Assembly: GCF_001463765.1 (NCBI RefSeq)
Contig: NZ_BBWK01000022.1
Coordinates: 1-64,000, forward strand
Length of the DNA: 64,000 nucleotides
Direction of reading: 5' to 3'
Origin: Aureimonas sp. AU4
GTDB taxonomy: Bacteria > Pseudomonadota > Alphaproteobacteria > Rhizobiales > Rhizobiaceae
The translations under genes were made by a program, and so were the position numbers. The notes under the pieces are model-generated. The model was not told where the DNA came from. It made no database searches and worked only from the letters and a program-made list of their open reading frames with translations. Below are positions 17,271 through 25,045 of the stretch, piece after piece (within the stretch, counting starts at the first letter, position 1; each line of letters starts with the position of its first letter).

Positions 17271-18890
17271 ATGTTCATGCGTTCGACCCTGCTCTGGGTG
17301 GGAGTTCTGATCGTTTCCACGTCCGACGGCGCGCTGGCGGCCGGCCTTGACCGGCAGGCCTGCGAGGCGCTTTCGTCGTCCGGCATCCCCGCCGACGCCA
17401 TCAGCCTCAAGACGGGAGGCGCGGCGATCTCGAGCGCGCGCTGGACCGACCTTTCCGGCTCCGCCCCCTTCTGCAAGGTCTCGGGGAAGGTGCTGCCGGT
17501 CGACCCGGAAGCGCCGCCGATCTCCTGGGAGGTTGACCTCCCCTCCATCTGGAACGGCCGGATGCTGCAATATGGCGGGGGCGGCTACAACGGCATCCTC
17601 CCGGAGACCACGAAAGCCTCGATCCACGGGCCGCTCGATCGCCCCGTGCCGCTGGCACAGGGCTACGTGACCTTCGGGTCCGACAGCGGGCACACCGCGC
17701 AGAACACGAACGACGCGTCCTTCGCCAAGAACGACGAGGCGCTCGTCAATTACGCCTACATGCATATTCGCAAGACGCGCGACGTCGCGGCATGGCTGGT
17801 AGATACGGCCTACGGCCAGGCGCCGAAGGCCACGTACTTTGCCGGCGGCTCGACCGGGGGGCGCGAGGCTCTGACCGCGGCGCTGCGCTGGCCCGACATC
17901 TACGACGGTATCATCTCCTACTACCCCACGGCCAACTTCGTCGGCCTGCGCCTCTGGGGCGCCGCCCTCAACCGGGCGATCTACGACGACAACTCGGCCG
18001 GATGGATCGCACCAAACCTCGTGAAGGCGATCGCCGACTACGCGACCGCCCAGTGCGACGAGCTCGACGGGGCGAAGGACGGGCTCGTGAGCAACGTGGA
18101 CGCCTGCCGCGCGCGCTCGCAGGACGTGATCGACCACTTCGCCTGCAAGGACGGCAAACGCGACGAGAGCTGCCTCACGCCCGTCCAGATCGACCGGACG
18201 ATCAAGGTCTACCACGAGGGCTACAGCCTGCCCTACAAGCTGGCCAACGGCTTCGACCGGTATCCCGGTTACAACAGCCTCGAGGGGATCACGATGAACC
18301 TCGGCAAGCAGGCAGCCTACGCCGAGCCCGTGATCTCCGGCCCGAACGCCCATCACGCGGCCCGCGCCTACGAGTTCTTCCAGCACTTTGTCGGCCGCGA
18401 CGGCAAGTTCGACTACCGCAGCTTCGACATCACGAACCCCGGTCCGTACAAAGACCGGCTGCTTGAGATCTCGCAAATGGCTGATGCCAACAACCCGGAC
18501 CTTTCTGCGTTTCAGCAAGCTGGCGGAAAACTCATCCTTGTTCAGGGTAGCGAAGACCCGAGCGTTACCCCGCTCGGCACCGTGGCCTACTACGAGAAGG
18601 TCCGCGAGACGATGGGGGTGGACAAGGCGTCGACCTTCGTCCGTTTCTACATGTTGCCGGGTCTCGCCCATGGCGGAGGCAAATTCGCCCCCACCTGGGA
18701 CAGTTTGGCCGCCCTCGACAACTGGGTCGTGAACGACATCGCGCCGGAGGGTTACGTCGCCACAGACACGACCGAAACACCGACGCGCGGCCGGACCCTG
18801 CCAGTCTGCACCTATCCGACCTGGCCTCGCTTCGAGGGCAAGGGCGACGTTCGGGACGCCGCCAACTTCACCTGCGCGTCCGACAAGTAG
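17271..18890 (+). CDS. Tannase/feruloyl-esterase-family alpha/beta hydrolase
   Basis: The 539-residue protein starts best at 17271, where AAGGA lies at normal spacing (alternatives 17265, 17277). It has a signal peptide ending ALAA. Family features: CKVSGKVLP, YGGGGYNG, SGHTAQNTNDASFAKN, nucleophile motif YFAGGSTGGREA, acid region GSEDPSVTP and PGLAHGGGK. Relatives hydrolyse gallate or ferulate esters in the periplasm. The usual CS...HC cysteine pair next to the catalytic Ser and His is replaced by Gly at both places. The neighbouring GalD-like gene supports gallate-ester use. Confidence 0.88.
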   Translation: MFMRSTLLWVGVLIVSTSDGALAAGLDRQACEALSSSGIPADAISLKTGGAAISSARWTDLSGSAPFCKVSGKVLPVDPEAPPISWEVDLPSIWNGRMLQYGGGGYNGILPETTKASIHGPLDRPVPLAQGYVTFGSDSGHTAQNTNDASFAKNDEALVNYAYMHIRKTRDVAAWLVDTAYGQAPKATYFAGGSTGGREALTAALRWPDIYDGIISYYPTANFVGLRLWGAALNRAIYDDNSAGWIAPNLVKAIADYATAQCDELDGAKDGLVSNVDACRARSQDVIDHFACKDGKRDESCLTPVQIDRTIKVYHEGYSLPYKLANGFDRYPGYNSLEGITMNLGKQAAYAEPVISGPNAHHAARAYEFFQHFVGRDGKFDYRSFDITNPGPYKDRLLEISQMADANNPDLSAFQQAGGKLILVQGSEDPSVTPLGTVAYYEKVRETMGVDKASTFVRFYMLPGLAHGGGKFAPTWDSLAALDNWVVNDIAPEGYVATDTTETPTRGRTLPVCTYPTWPRFEGKGDVRDAANFTCASDK

Positions 18891-18900
18891 GAACGCAAAC

Positions 18901-18929
18901 TCGCCTCGGCTGGCTAATAGCCGAGGCGA
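18901..18929 (+). terminator. Hairpin after the tannase-family gene
   Basis: TCGCCTCGGCT (18901-18911) pairs perfectly with 18919-18929 across a seven-base loop, 11 bases after the stop codon. No T run follows, so it may be a weak or Rho-assisted terminator, or a 3' stabilising hairpin. Confidence 0.55.
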
Positions 18930-19126
18930 GCATCACGATGCCGTGTCGATCAAGCACCATTGCTAGGAGACCGGACGAAGACACTTCCGTTCAAGCGATC
19001 GTCTGCTTCCGATTTTTTCATGCTGAAACCGGACTGTCCGTAAACGACCCTTCCCGGACGTCTCGGCTAGGGTTCCGACGTCCGCGAAGCGGACAGTCTC
19101 AAATCACCTCATCGAACGTTCTGCAG

Positions 19127-19443
19127 TCACGTAGGCTGTCCTTGGACAATCGGCGCAACGCAGTCGGCGAGGATGCGATCGGGCGGGTGCTTCCAGATCC
19201 TGTGGGAAAACACCTCCACTTCCGTCAGCCCGCGATCGCCCGCGTCGCGCACGAAGCCACCGATGCTTTCGAGGTCGATGACCCTCTCGCCTGGCAGGCC
19301 GCGCTCCATCAGAAGATCGCCCGTGGCCACAAGCAAATCGTTGACGTGATAGGCAAGGATGCGCCCTTCCCGGCCCGCCCTCGTGATCGCCTCCGGCAGT
19401 TCGGGGTCCCACCATGTGTGGTACACGTCGATCGCGCTCCCGA
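19127..19443 (-). pseudogene. Sugar-phosphate isomerase/epimerase, 3' fragment
   Basis: The minus strand from about 19443 reads IDVYHTWWDPELPEAITRAG, then GRILAYHVNDLLVATGDLLM, RGLPGERVIDLESIGGFV and EVEVFSHRIWKHPPDRILAD. This is the C-terminal third of xylose-isomerase-like TIM-barrel proteins, including the metal-site WWDP and EVEIFS segments. The N-terminal two thirds are missing because homology stops exactly where the IS1182-type remnant begins. The fragment cannot be a working enzyme. Confidence 0.75.
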
Positions 19444-19790
19444 GATGCGACGTTCGGGCGGGCCGCGAGACGGATATCTTCTACCGGAACTCCGAGGCGT
19501 GCCGGGACTGCCCGATACGGTCGCGATGCATGCCGAGGTTGTCCGGCACACCCGGCGCTGGGAGCACGAACGCGTCTGGATGCCATGGAGCACCGCCTCG
19601 ACCGCATGCCGGACGCCATGCGGATCCGTCGGCAAACCGTCGAGCACGTGTTCGGAACACTCAAAGACTCCACGGGGCGCGGCCACTTCGAGACACGAAG
19701 GCTGCCGAACGTCGGCACGGAGATCAGCCTCCACGTCCTCGCCTACACCATGAAGCGGGCTGTCACTTGGAAAAGCCGCCGAGCGCGTCG
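19440..19790 (+). pseudogene. IS1182-family transposase C-terminal remnant, frameshifted
   Basis: The plus strand encodes RETDIFYRNSEACRDCPIRSR in one frame. In another frame it encodes MEHRLDRMPDAMRIRRQTVE followed by HVFGTLKD and LPNVGTEISLHVLAYTMKRA. These are the cysteine-rich and C-terminal parts of IS1182-family transposases. At least one frameshift separates them, and the N-terminal DDE part is absent. It abuts the truncated isomerase, so a deletion or insertion event joined the two. Confidence 0.75.
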
Positions 19791-19794
19791 GGCA

Positions 19795-20331
19795 TCAGAC
19801 CGTCGTGTCAGGTTCTGCTCCATCGCCGGCGCTGAGGCGTGAGAGGCTGTCGCCGACGACGGCGAGGCTGATCCCCAGAAGCGCGACGTCCTTCAGCAGG
19901 AACTGACCGGTCGCGTTGATCCACGGAAAGCCGCCGGTCGCGTCCTCCCAGATCGGGGCGGCAAGCATGATGGAAACGGTCGTGGCGAAGGTCAGCGTGG
20001 CGAGCGCGCCCCCGGCAAGGCCTGCCTTCGGCGACCAGATCGAGAGGGTCAGAAGCACCGCGGTGGCGATCTCCACGACGCCGAGAAGCGCTGCCGCGCC
20101 GCCCTCGCCGAAGACGGGGTAAAGCCATGCGAGCCACGGGGTGGCGGTGATGAGCGGGCGCAGCGCCTCGACCTCCAGCCGGGTGAACTTCACGAGCCCG
20201 ATGAGGGCAAGCGGCAGGATGACGCCGGCCAGCCCGATGCCGCGCCCGAGCGCCGCGATGCGGGCTCCCGAAGCGTGACGGGTGACGGCGATCAGCGCCG
20301 GATTGCCGAAGGATGGATGATGACCGGTCAC
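19795..20331 (-). CDS. DUF417-family (YkgB/RclC-like) inner-membrane protein
   Basis: The 178-residue protein has about four hydrophobic segments and the family text PLALIGLVKFTRLEVEALRPLI, WLYPVFGEGGAAALLGVVEI and GGFPWINATGQFLLKDVALLG. In E. coli the relative RclC belongs to the reactive-chlorine regulon. The transport or redox function is not established. It is divergent from a MarR gene with a four-cysteine tail, which suggests redox-responsive control. Confidence 0.88.
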   Translation of the reverse strand: MTGHHPSFGNPALIAVTRHASGARIAALGRGIGLAGVILPLALIGLVKFTRLEVEALRPLITATPWLAWLYPVFGEGGAAALLGVVEIATAVLLTLSIWSPKAGLAGGALATLTFATTVSIMLAAPIWEDATGGFPWINATGQFLLKDVALLGISLAVVGDSLSRLSAGDGAEPDTTV

Positions 20332-20351
20332 AGCACGACTCCTTTTTGTGT

Positions 20352-20372
20352 GCTTGAAGCATATATCATGAT
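20352..20372. promoter_or_regulatory. Dyad sequences in the DUF417/MarR divergent promoter
   Basis: The 80-base gap between the two genes contains GCTTGAAGC (20352-20360) and the palindrome ATCATGAT (20365-20372). MarR proteins usually bind such AT-rich dyads between themselves and the divergent target. Assignment is by position only. Confidence 0.35.
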
Positions 20373-20411
20373 GGCGTGGATTTCCATGCGTCGCGCATCT
20401 ATTAGTCTTCG

Positions 20412-20924
20412 ATGAACAACGGACGGATCGAGAACATCGTCGGCGCGCTGGCCCTCGCCCTTGCCGACACCCTCCTTGACGGCACGGCCCGCGAGGCTCC
20501 CGAACCCGGGCACGCCGCCGCGGCCATCGCGTTGCTGCGGCACGACCCTGGCATGCCCATCGAGCGCCTGCGTCATGCCCTTTCGCTCTCGCATCCCGGC
20601 GCCGTCCGCCTCGTGGACCGCCTCGCGGCGAGCGGCCTGATGGAGCGTCGGCCGGCGATCCATGATCGTCGCTCCGTCGCGCTGCACCTGACCCGCGAGG
20701 GCGAGCAGAGTTGCACGCGCATCCTCGCCGCGCGGGACGCTCGGATCGCCCAGGCGCTCAGCATTCTGGATCCGGACGAGCGCCAGATGTTCGGCCGCCT
20801 CACCGAGAAGCTGCTCGGAGCCCTCGTGAAGGACGAGCGGGACGCCTACTCGGTCTGCCGGCTTTGCGACGCGGCGGCCTGCGCCGACTGTCCCGTCGAG
20901 AAGGCGCTCGACGGCGCGACCTGA
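20412..20924 (+). CDS. MarR-family regulator with C-terminal four-cysteine cluster
   Basis: The 170-residue protein has a winged helix: MPIERLRHALSLSHPGAVRL, then VDRLAASGLMERRPAIHDRR and VALHLTREGEQ. The C-terminus carries Cys149, Cys152, Cys157 and Cys160 (CRLCD...CADCPV), a CxxC-x4-CxxC arrangement that could bind metal or form disulfides. It is divergent from the DUF417 gene, the presumed target. A redox- or metal-sensing role is inference from the cysteines and context. Confidence 0.88.
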   Translation: MNNGRIENIVGALALALADTLLDGTAREAPEPGHAAAAIALLRHDPGMPIERLRHALSLSHPGAVRLVDRLAASGLMERRPAIHDRRSVALHLTREGEQSCTRILAARDARIAQALSILDPDERQMFGRLTEKLLGALVKDERDAYSVCRLCDAAACADCPVEKALDGAT

Positions 20925-20993
20925 CCGGGCCGAGGGGTAGCGCGACCGCTGGCCCCTCCCCCATACGTCCATGCCGAGTCGATCCCGGCCGGG

Positions 20994-21860
20994 TCAGTCG
21001 GTCGCGACGCGCTCGAGAAACCCCGCGACGAGGCCGGCAATCTCCTCGGCGTGCGTCTCCAGCGCGAAGTGCCCCGCGTCGAGAAGATGGATCTCGGCAT
21101 CGGGAAGGTCGCGGCGGTAGGCCTCGGCGCCCGCAGGCAGGAAGGCCGGATCGTGCCGGCCCCAGACCGCGAGAAGCGGCGGCCTTTGCTCGCGGAAATA
21201 GGACTGGAAGGCGGGGTAGAGCGCGACGTTGCTCTTGTAGTCGCCGATCAGGTCGAGCTGGATCTCCTCGGCGCCCGGACGCGCCATATACGCGATGTCG
21301 AGTTCAAGTCCGTCCGGCGACAGTCGACTCGGGTCGGCCCCCGTGCCGTATTGCCAGTCACGGATCGTGCCCGGCCGCAGCGAGGCCCGACAGGCCTCGC
21401 GGTTGGCCTCGCTCGGCTCGCGCCAGTAGGCCTGCCAGGCACCCCATTGGTCGCTGAAGCCTTCGAGGTAGGCGTTGCCGTTCTGCGAGACGATCGCGGA
21501 TACGCGCTCGGGATGGCGCATCGCCAGGCGAAGCCCGACGGGTGCGCCGTAGTCGAAGATGTAGAGCGCATAGCGATCGAGCCCGATGCTCCGCGTGAAC
21601 CCCTCGACCACCTCGGCGAGGCGATCGAACGTGTAGTCGAATGCGCCGTGCGGCGGCGCCTTCGTCTGTCCGAAGCCCGGAAGGTCGGGCGCGACGAGAT
21701 GGAAGCGGTCGACAAGACGCGGGATCAGGTCCCGGAACATGTGGCTCGCCGTCGGGAAGCCATGCAGGAGCATCAGCGTCGGGTTCGAGCGATGGCCCGC
21801 CTCGCGATAGAAGACGTCGACGCCGTCGACCTCGACGGTGTGGTAGCTCACGCGTGTCAT
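20994..21860 (-). CDS. Alpha/beta hydrolase, epoxide hydrolase/haloalkane dehalogenase-like
   Basis: The 288-residue protein (start MTRVSYHTVEVDGVDVFYRE) has the oxyanion motif LLHGFPTASHMFRDLIP, the nucleophile elbow YIFDYGAPVGLRLA with Asp rather than Ser, WGRHDPAF and the catalytic His in DAGHFALETH. The Asp nucleophile fits epoxide hydrolases and dehalogenases, which form an alkyl-enzyme ester. It overlaps the upstream PNPOx-fold gene by four bases, so the two are coupled. The substrate is unknown. Confidence 0.88.
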   Translation of the reverse strand: MTRVSYHTVEVDGVDVFYREAGHRSNPTLMLLHGFPTASHMFRDLIPRLVDRFHLVAPDLPGFGQTKAPPHGAFDYTFDRLAEVVEGFTRSIGLDRYALYIFDYGAPVGLRLAMRHPERVSAIVSQNGNAYLEGFSDQWGAWQAYWREPSEANREACRASLRPGTIRDWQYGTGADPSRLSPDGLELDIAYMARPGAEEIQLDLIGDYKSNVALYPAFQSYFREQRPPLLAVWGRHDPAFLPAGAEAYRRDLPDAEIHLLDAGHFALETHAEEIAGLVAGFLERVATD

Positions 21861-22501
21861 GATGGTTCTCCTTGGATGTTCGTTGTCGGGGCGATCCCGC
21901 CCCGCAGCGCGGCGTTCTCGGCCTCGAGCGCCGCGATGCGCTCGCGCAGGGGCCGGACCGCCTCGGCGATCTGCGCTTGCGTGAAGCGGGGGGTGATGTG
22001 CTGCGGGCAGTTCCAGTCGAAGGCCGCGAGCCGCAGCCGGAAGATCCGCTCGATCCGGGCGCGGTAGGACGCATCCGTCACCTGCCGCGCGAGGTCGGGC
22101 TCGGCATCGGCCGCAATGATCTCGACATGCGCGTAGATCTTCAGCCGGGCCTGGCGGGCGTAGTCCATCAGGAACAGGCAGGCGCGGTCGTCGGCACGGA
22201 TGTTGCCGAGACTGATGTATTGCCGATTGCCGGCATAGTCGGCGAAGGCGAGCGACCGGTCGTCGACGAGCTTCAGGAACCCTGGCGGGCCACCGCGATG
22301 CTGGACGTAGGGCCAGCCGCTTTCGGACGCGCTCGCGATATAGAAGCTGTCGCGCGCGGCGATGAAGGCCGCCTCGTTCTCGCCGAAGCGGTCGAAGGCG
22401 CGATGACCCTTGAAGTCCCGCCAGAGATGATCGGCCCCCATCGCCGCTTGGGCGGCCTGAACGCTCGGCGTCGCGGCGATGTCCATGAAGCCGTAGGGCA
22501 C
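21857..22501 (-). CDS. Pyridoxamine-5'-phosphate-oxidase-fold flavoprotein
   Basis: This 214-residue protein uses a GTG start with AAGGA upstream; an in-frame ATG five codons in is an alternative. The PNPOx split-barrel pattern is visible: DSFYIASASESGWPYVQHRG, FLKLVDDRSLAFADYAGNRQ and ACLFLMDYARQARLKIYAHV. The C-terminus adds a leucine-rich helix (LRERIAALEAENAALR) that could dimerise. Relatives are FMN-dependent reductases or oxidases of general-stress type, not PdxH itself. It is divergent from a LysR gene. Confidence 0.85.
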   Translation of the reverse strand: MPYGFMDIAATPSVQAAQAAMGADHLWRDFKGHRAFDRFGENEAAFIAARDSFYIASASESGWPYVQHRGGPPGFLKLVDDRSLAFADYAGNRQYISLGNIRADDRACLFLMDYARQARLKIYAHVEIIAADAEPDLARQVTDASYRARIERIFRLRLAAFDWNCPQHITPRFTQAQIAEAVRPLRERIAALEAENAALRGGIAPTTNIQGEPS

Positions 22502-22627
22502 GATGATCGTCCTTGCCGGGCGAGCCGGTCGGCTCGTTCACGCGACAGATGAACCTTTCCAACGAGCGGCTGAATACGGCACATTCGCAAAGCACCTTGC
22601 CGAAATCCGGAAAGGATGGAGAAGCGG

Positions 22628-23554
22628 ATGGACCGACTGGAAGCCATGGCCCTGTTGCGGGAAGCGGTGGACCGCGGCAGCCTGTCGGCCGCCGGGCGCG
22701 CCCTGCACATCCCCGTGCCGACGCTCAGCCGCAAGATCTCGGAACTCGAGGCGCGGCTCGGAACGAGGCTTCTCGTGCGGACCACCCGCAGCCTCGCGCT
22801 GACCGACGCGGGCGAGGCCTTTCTGACGGCCGCCCGGCGTATCCTCCACGAGGTCGAGACGGCGGAACGCGAGGCGGCCGGCGAGTTCGCCGAGCCCAAG
22901 GGGGAACTCGTCCTGACCGCACCCATCCAGTTCGGGCGGCTCCATGTTCTGCCGACGGTCGCCGACTTCCTCGACGAGTTTTCCGACATCAACGTCCGCC
23001 TCGTCCTGAACGATCGCAACGTCCACCTCGTCGACGACGAGGTCGATATGGCGGTGCGGATCGGCCCCTTGGCGGACAGCGCGATGGTGGCGACGAAGGT
23101 CGGAGCGTTGCGCATCGTGACGGCCGCGAGCCCGGCCTTCCTCGATCGGCATGGCGTCCCGACAGCGCCGGACGACCTGCGCGATCGCCCCGTGGTCGCC
23201 GTCGACGGACCGATGGCGCAGACGAGCTGGCACTTCACGTCCGGGGAACGGGGAGGTCCGATCGGCGTCAAGCTGTCGCCACGCCTTGCGGTGACGACGA
23301 CCGAGGCGGCGGCGGACGCGGCGATCCTCGGCATCGGGATCGTGCGGCTGCTGCACTACCAGGTGAGCGAGGCGGTCGAGGCGGGACGGTTGAGGCTCGT
23401 TCTCGAGAATGCCGAGCCGGCCCTGGTACCCGTTCATCTCGTCCACGCGACCCGCGGGCAGATGCCGTTGAAGCTGCGCTGCTTCATCGACTTCGCCGCC
23501 CGGCGCCTTCGCGAACGGTTGAACCGGCTACCGGCCAACACGCATCGGTCCTGA
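22628..23554 (+). CDS. LysR-family transcriptional regulator
   Basis: The 308-residue form starting MDRLEAMALLREAVDRGS follows GGAGAAG; the ATG at 22616 is also in frame. HTH: AAGRALHIPVPTLSRKISEL. The effector domain contains LVLTAPIQFGRLHVLPTVAD, the CrgA/DsdC-like subgroup typical of regulators of a divergent oxidoreductase or hydrolase. Its likely target is the PNPOx/hydrolase pair. Confidence 0.92.
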   Translation: MDRLEAMALLREAVDRGSLSAAGRALHIPVPTLSRKISELEARLGTRLLVRTTRSLALTDAGEAFLTAARRILHEVETAEREAAGEFAEPKGELVLTAPIQFGRLHVLPTVADFLDEFSDINVRLVLNDRNVHLVDDEVDMAVRIGPLADSAMVATKVGALRIVTAASPAFLDRHGVPTAPDDLRDRPVVAVDGPMAQTSWHFTSGERGGPIGVKLSPRLAVTTTEAAADAAILGIGIVRLLHYQVSEAVEAGRLRLVLENAEPALVPVHLVHATRGQMPLKLRCFIDFAARRLRERLNRLPANTHRS

Positions 23555-23578
23555 CGCCCCCGACCGATAACGGGGGCG
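23555..23578 (+). terminator. Hairpin directly after the LysR stop
   Basis: CGCCCCCG (23555-23562) pairs with CGGGGGCG (23571-23578) across eight bases, starting immediately after the TGA. There is no clear T tract, so termination efficiency is uncertain. Confidence 0.45.
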
Positions 23579-23698
23579 ACCCCTCGCCTCGCCCGTCGAC
23601 CTCGGCGGCGCCGGCAGCCGTCACAAGGGGAACCGGTCGGCTCGCATCGCGACAGGGGACGACGGCCGAACCTCGCGATCCGCTTTTTCCGGGCCGCT

Positions 23699-23724
23699 GT
23701 AATATCGCGAGGCGCCGCTGCGTA
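23699..23724 (+). promoter_or_regulatory. ECF-type promoter upstream of the DUF1223 gene
   Basis: GTAAT (23699-23703) and CGTA (23721-23724) are separated by 17 bases. The pair matches, element for element and in spacing, the one upstream of the ECF sigma gene at 26699-26724. GTAAC-N17-CGTA-like pairs are characteristic of ECF promoters. It would drive the DUF1223, Met-rich peptide, cytochrome and molybdoenzyme genes. Confidence 0.65.
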
Positions 23725-23782
23725 GACACTCCAGACGCCGCAGTCACCGCCGGTGACGCGGCAACCGTCGGGGAGAGGTCGG

Positions 23783-24508
23783 ATGACGCCAGCGAAACAC
23801 GTGAAGCGGTCCTGGTCGGGAAACAGGGCGTTCGTAGGGCCGGCGGCAGTTCTGGGAGTGGGTCTCATGGCCCTTCCCGCGATGGCCGCCGGCCGTCCCG
23901 TCACCGTCGTCGAACTGTTCACCAGCCAGGGATGCAGTTCCGTACCGCCCGCGAACCGCAACGTCATGGCGCTGATGAAGGCGCCCGACGTCCTGCCCCT
24001 GAGCTTCAGCGTGACCTACTGGGATCGTCTCGGCTGGAAGGACACCTTCGGCTCCGAGGCCTTCACCCTGCGCCAGCGCGACTACGAGGCGGGCCTCGGG
24101 CGAGACGGCCCCTTCACCCCGCAAGTGGTCGTCAACGGCGTCGACGACACGGTGGGCAACAGGCTGGATCCGTTGCGGGCGATGATCGACCAAGCCAGGC
24201 CGCCCGCCGAGGTTCCGATCGACATCCAGGCGAACGTCGTCAGAATCGGCCGCGGCATGGCGCCGGCGTCCGGCGCGGACGTCTGGCTCGTCCGCTACAG
24301 GCCCGGGGTCCAGAACGTCGCGATCGAGCGGGGCGAGAACGCCGGCACCACCTTGCCGGTCCCGAACGTCGTGACCGACATCCGGAATGCCGGCCGTTGG
24401 CTCGGCGTGGAGATGTCCTTCGCGGCGCCGCCGGCCGACGACGGACTGCGAACGGCCGTGCTCGTCCAGAAGCCCGGCGGGCCGATCCTGTCGGCGGTGA
24501 CGGACTGA
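23783..24508 (+). CDS. DUF1223-family exported thioredoxin-like protein with altered CxxC
   Basis: Starting at 23783 after GGGAGAGG, the 241-residue protein has a signal segment ending LPAMAAG. The DUF1223 core follows: VVELFTSQGCSSVPPANRNV, LSFSVTYWDRLGWKDTFGS and GPFTPQVVVNGVDD. DUF1223 proteins usually read CSSCPPA, a thioredoxin-like CxxC. Here the second Cys is Val54, leaving only Cys51, so disulfide chemistry would need another partner. It leads the group behind the ECF promoter, consistent with an envelope redox-stress role. Confidence 0.85.
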   Translation: MTPAKHVKRSWSGNRAFVGPAAVLGVGLMALPAMAAGRPVTVVELFTSQGCSSVPPANRNVMALMKAPDVLPLSFSVTYWDRLGWKDTFGSEAFTLRQRDYEAGLGRDGPFTPQVVVNGVDDTVGNRLDPLRAMIDQARPPAEVPIDIQANVVRIGRGMAPASGADVWLVRYRPGVQNVAIERGENAGTTLPVPNVVTDIRNAGRWLGVEMSFAAPPADDGLRTAVLVQKPGGPILSAVTD

Positions 24509-24654
24509 ACCCTTCATAGGGCGGATCGGAACCCTGGAGCGGCGCGGCGCCATCCGCGCGGCCTTACTCCGATGCGCCCATTCCCTGCCGCGCCCGACGG
24601 CCGGCTCAACCGGAAGCGACCCTGGGGCCCGCTTCCCTATTCCCGGAGAAACGC

Positions 24655-24981
24655 ATGACCGACTTCCTTCTTCGCCGCGCCCTGCCGCTCGGTGCCGTCC
24701 TGTTCGCGGCGACCGCCGGTCTCGCACCCGCCGCATCCGCCCAGGACGCCATGAAGCCGCATGCCGAAGACACGATGAAGCCCGACGCCATGGCGCTGGA
24801 TGCGATGGTGCCGGATGCCATGAAGCCCGCCGACGCCATGGCGCCCGCCGGCGCCATGAAGGCCGACGCGATGAAGCCCGATGCCATGAAGCCGGACACT
24901 ATGACGCCGGACGCCACGAAGGCCGACGCCATGGCGCCGGATGCCATGGCTCCGGCCCCCGCAAAGCCCAAGACGAAGTAG
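24655..24981 (+). CDS. Methionine-rich periplasmic peptide (MrpX-like, MXKDX-type repeats)
   Basis: The 108-residue product has a signal peptide ending ASA (residue about 29) and a mature part built from degenerate five-residue units such as MKPDA, MALDA and MAPDA. Twelve Met occur in about 79 mature residues. In Azospira suillum a methionine-rich peptide, MrpX, scavenges hypochlorite and is regenerated by YedYZ under SigF/NrsF. All those partners follow here. RBS: GGAGAA. Expected action: sacrificial Met oxidation in the periplasm. Hydroxyl and acidic residues dominate; there is no fold. Confidence 0.85.
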   Translation: MTDFLLRRALPLGAVLFAATAGLAPAASAQDAMKPHAEDTMKPDAMALDAMVPDAMKPADAMAPAGAMKADAMKPDAMKPDTMTPDATKADAMAPDAMAPAPAKPKTK

Positions 24982-25045
24982 CAGCGACGTTCCGCGCCTG
25001 GGCGGCTGCGCCCGGGCGCCTCGGTTCGAAACAGGAGGATGGGCC

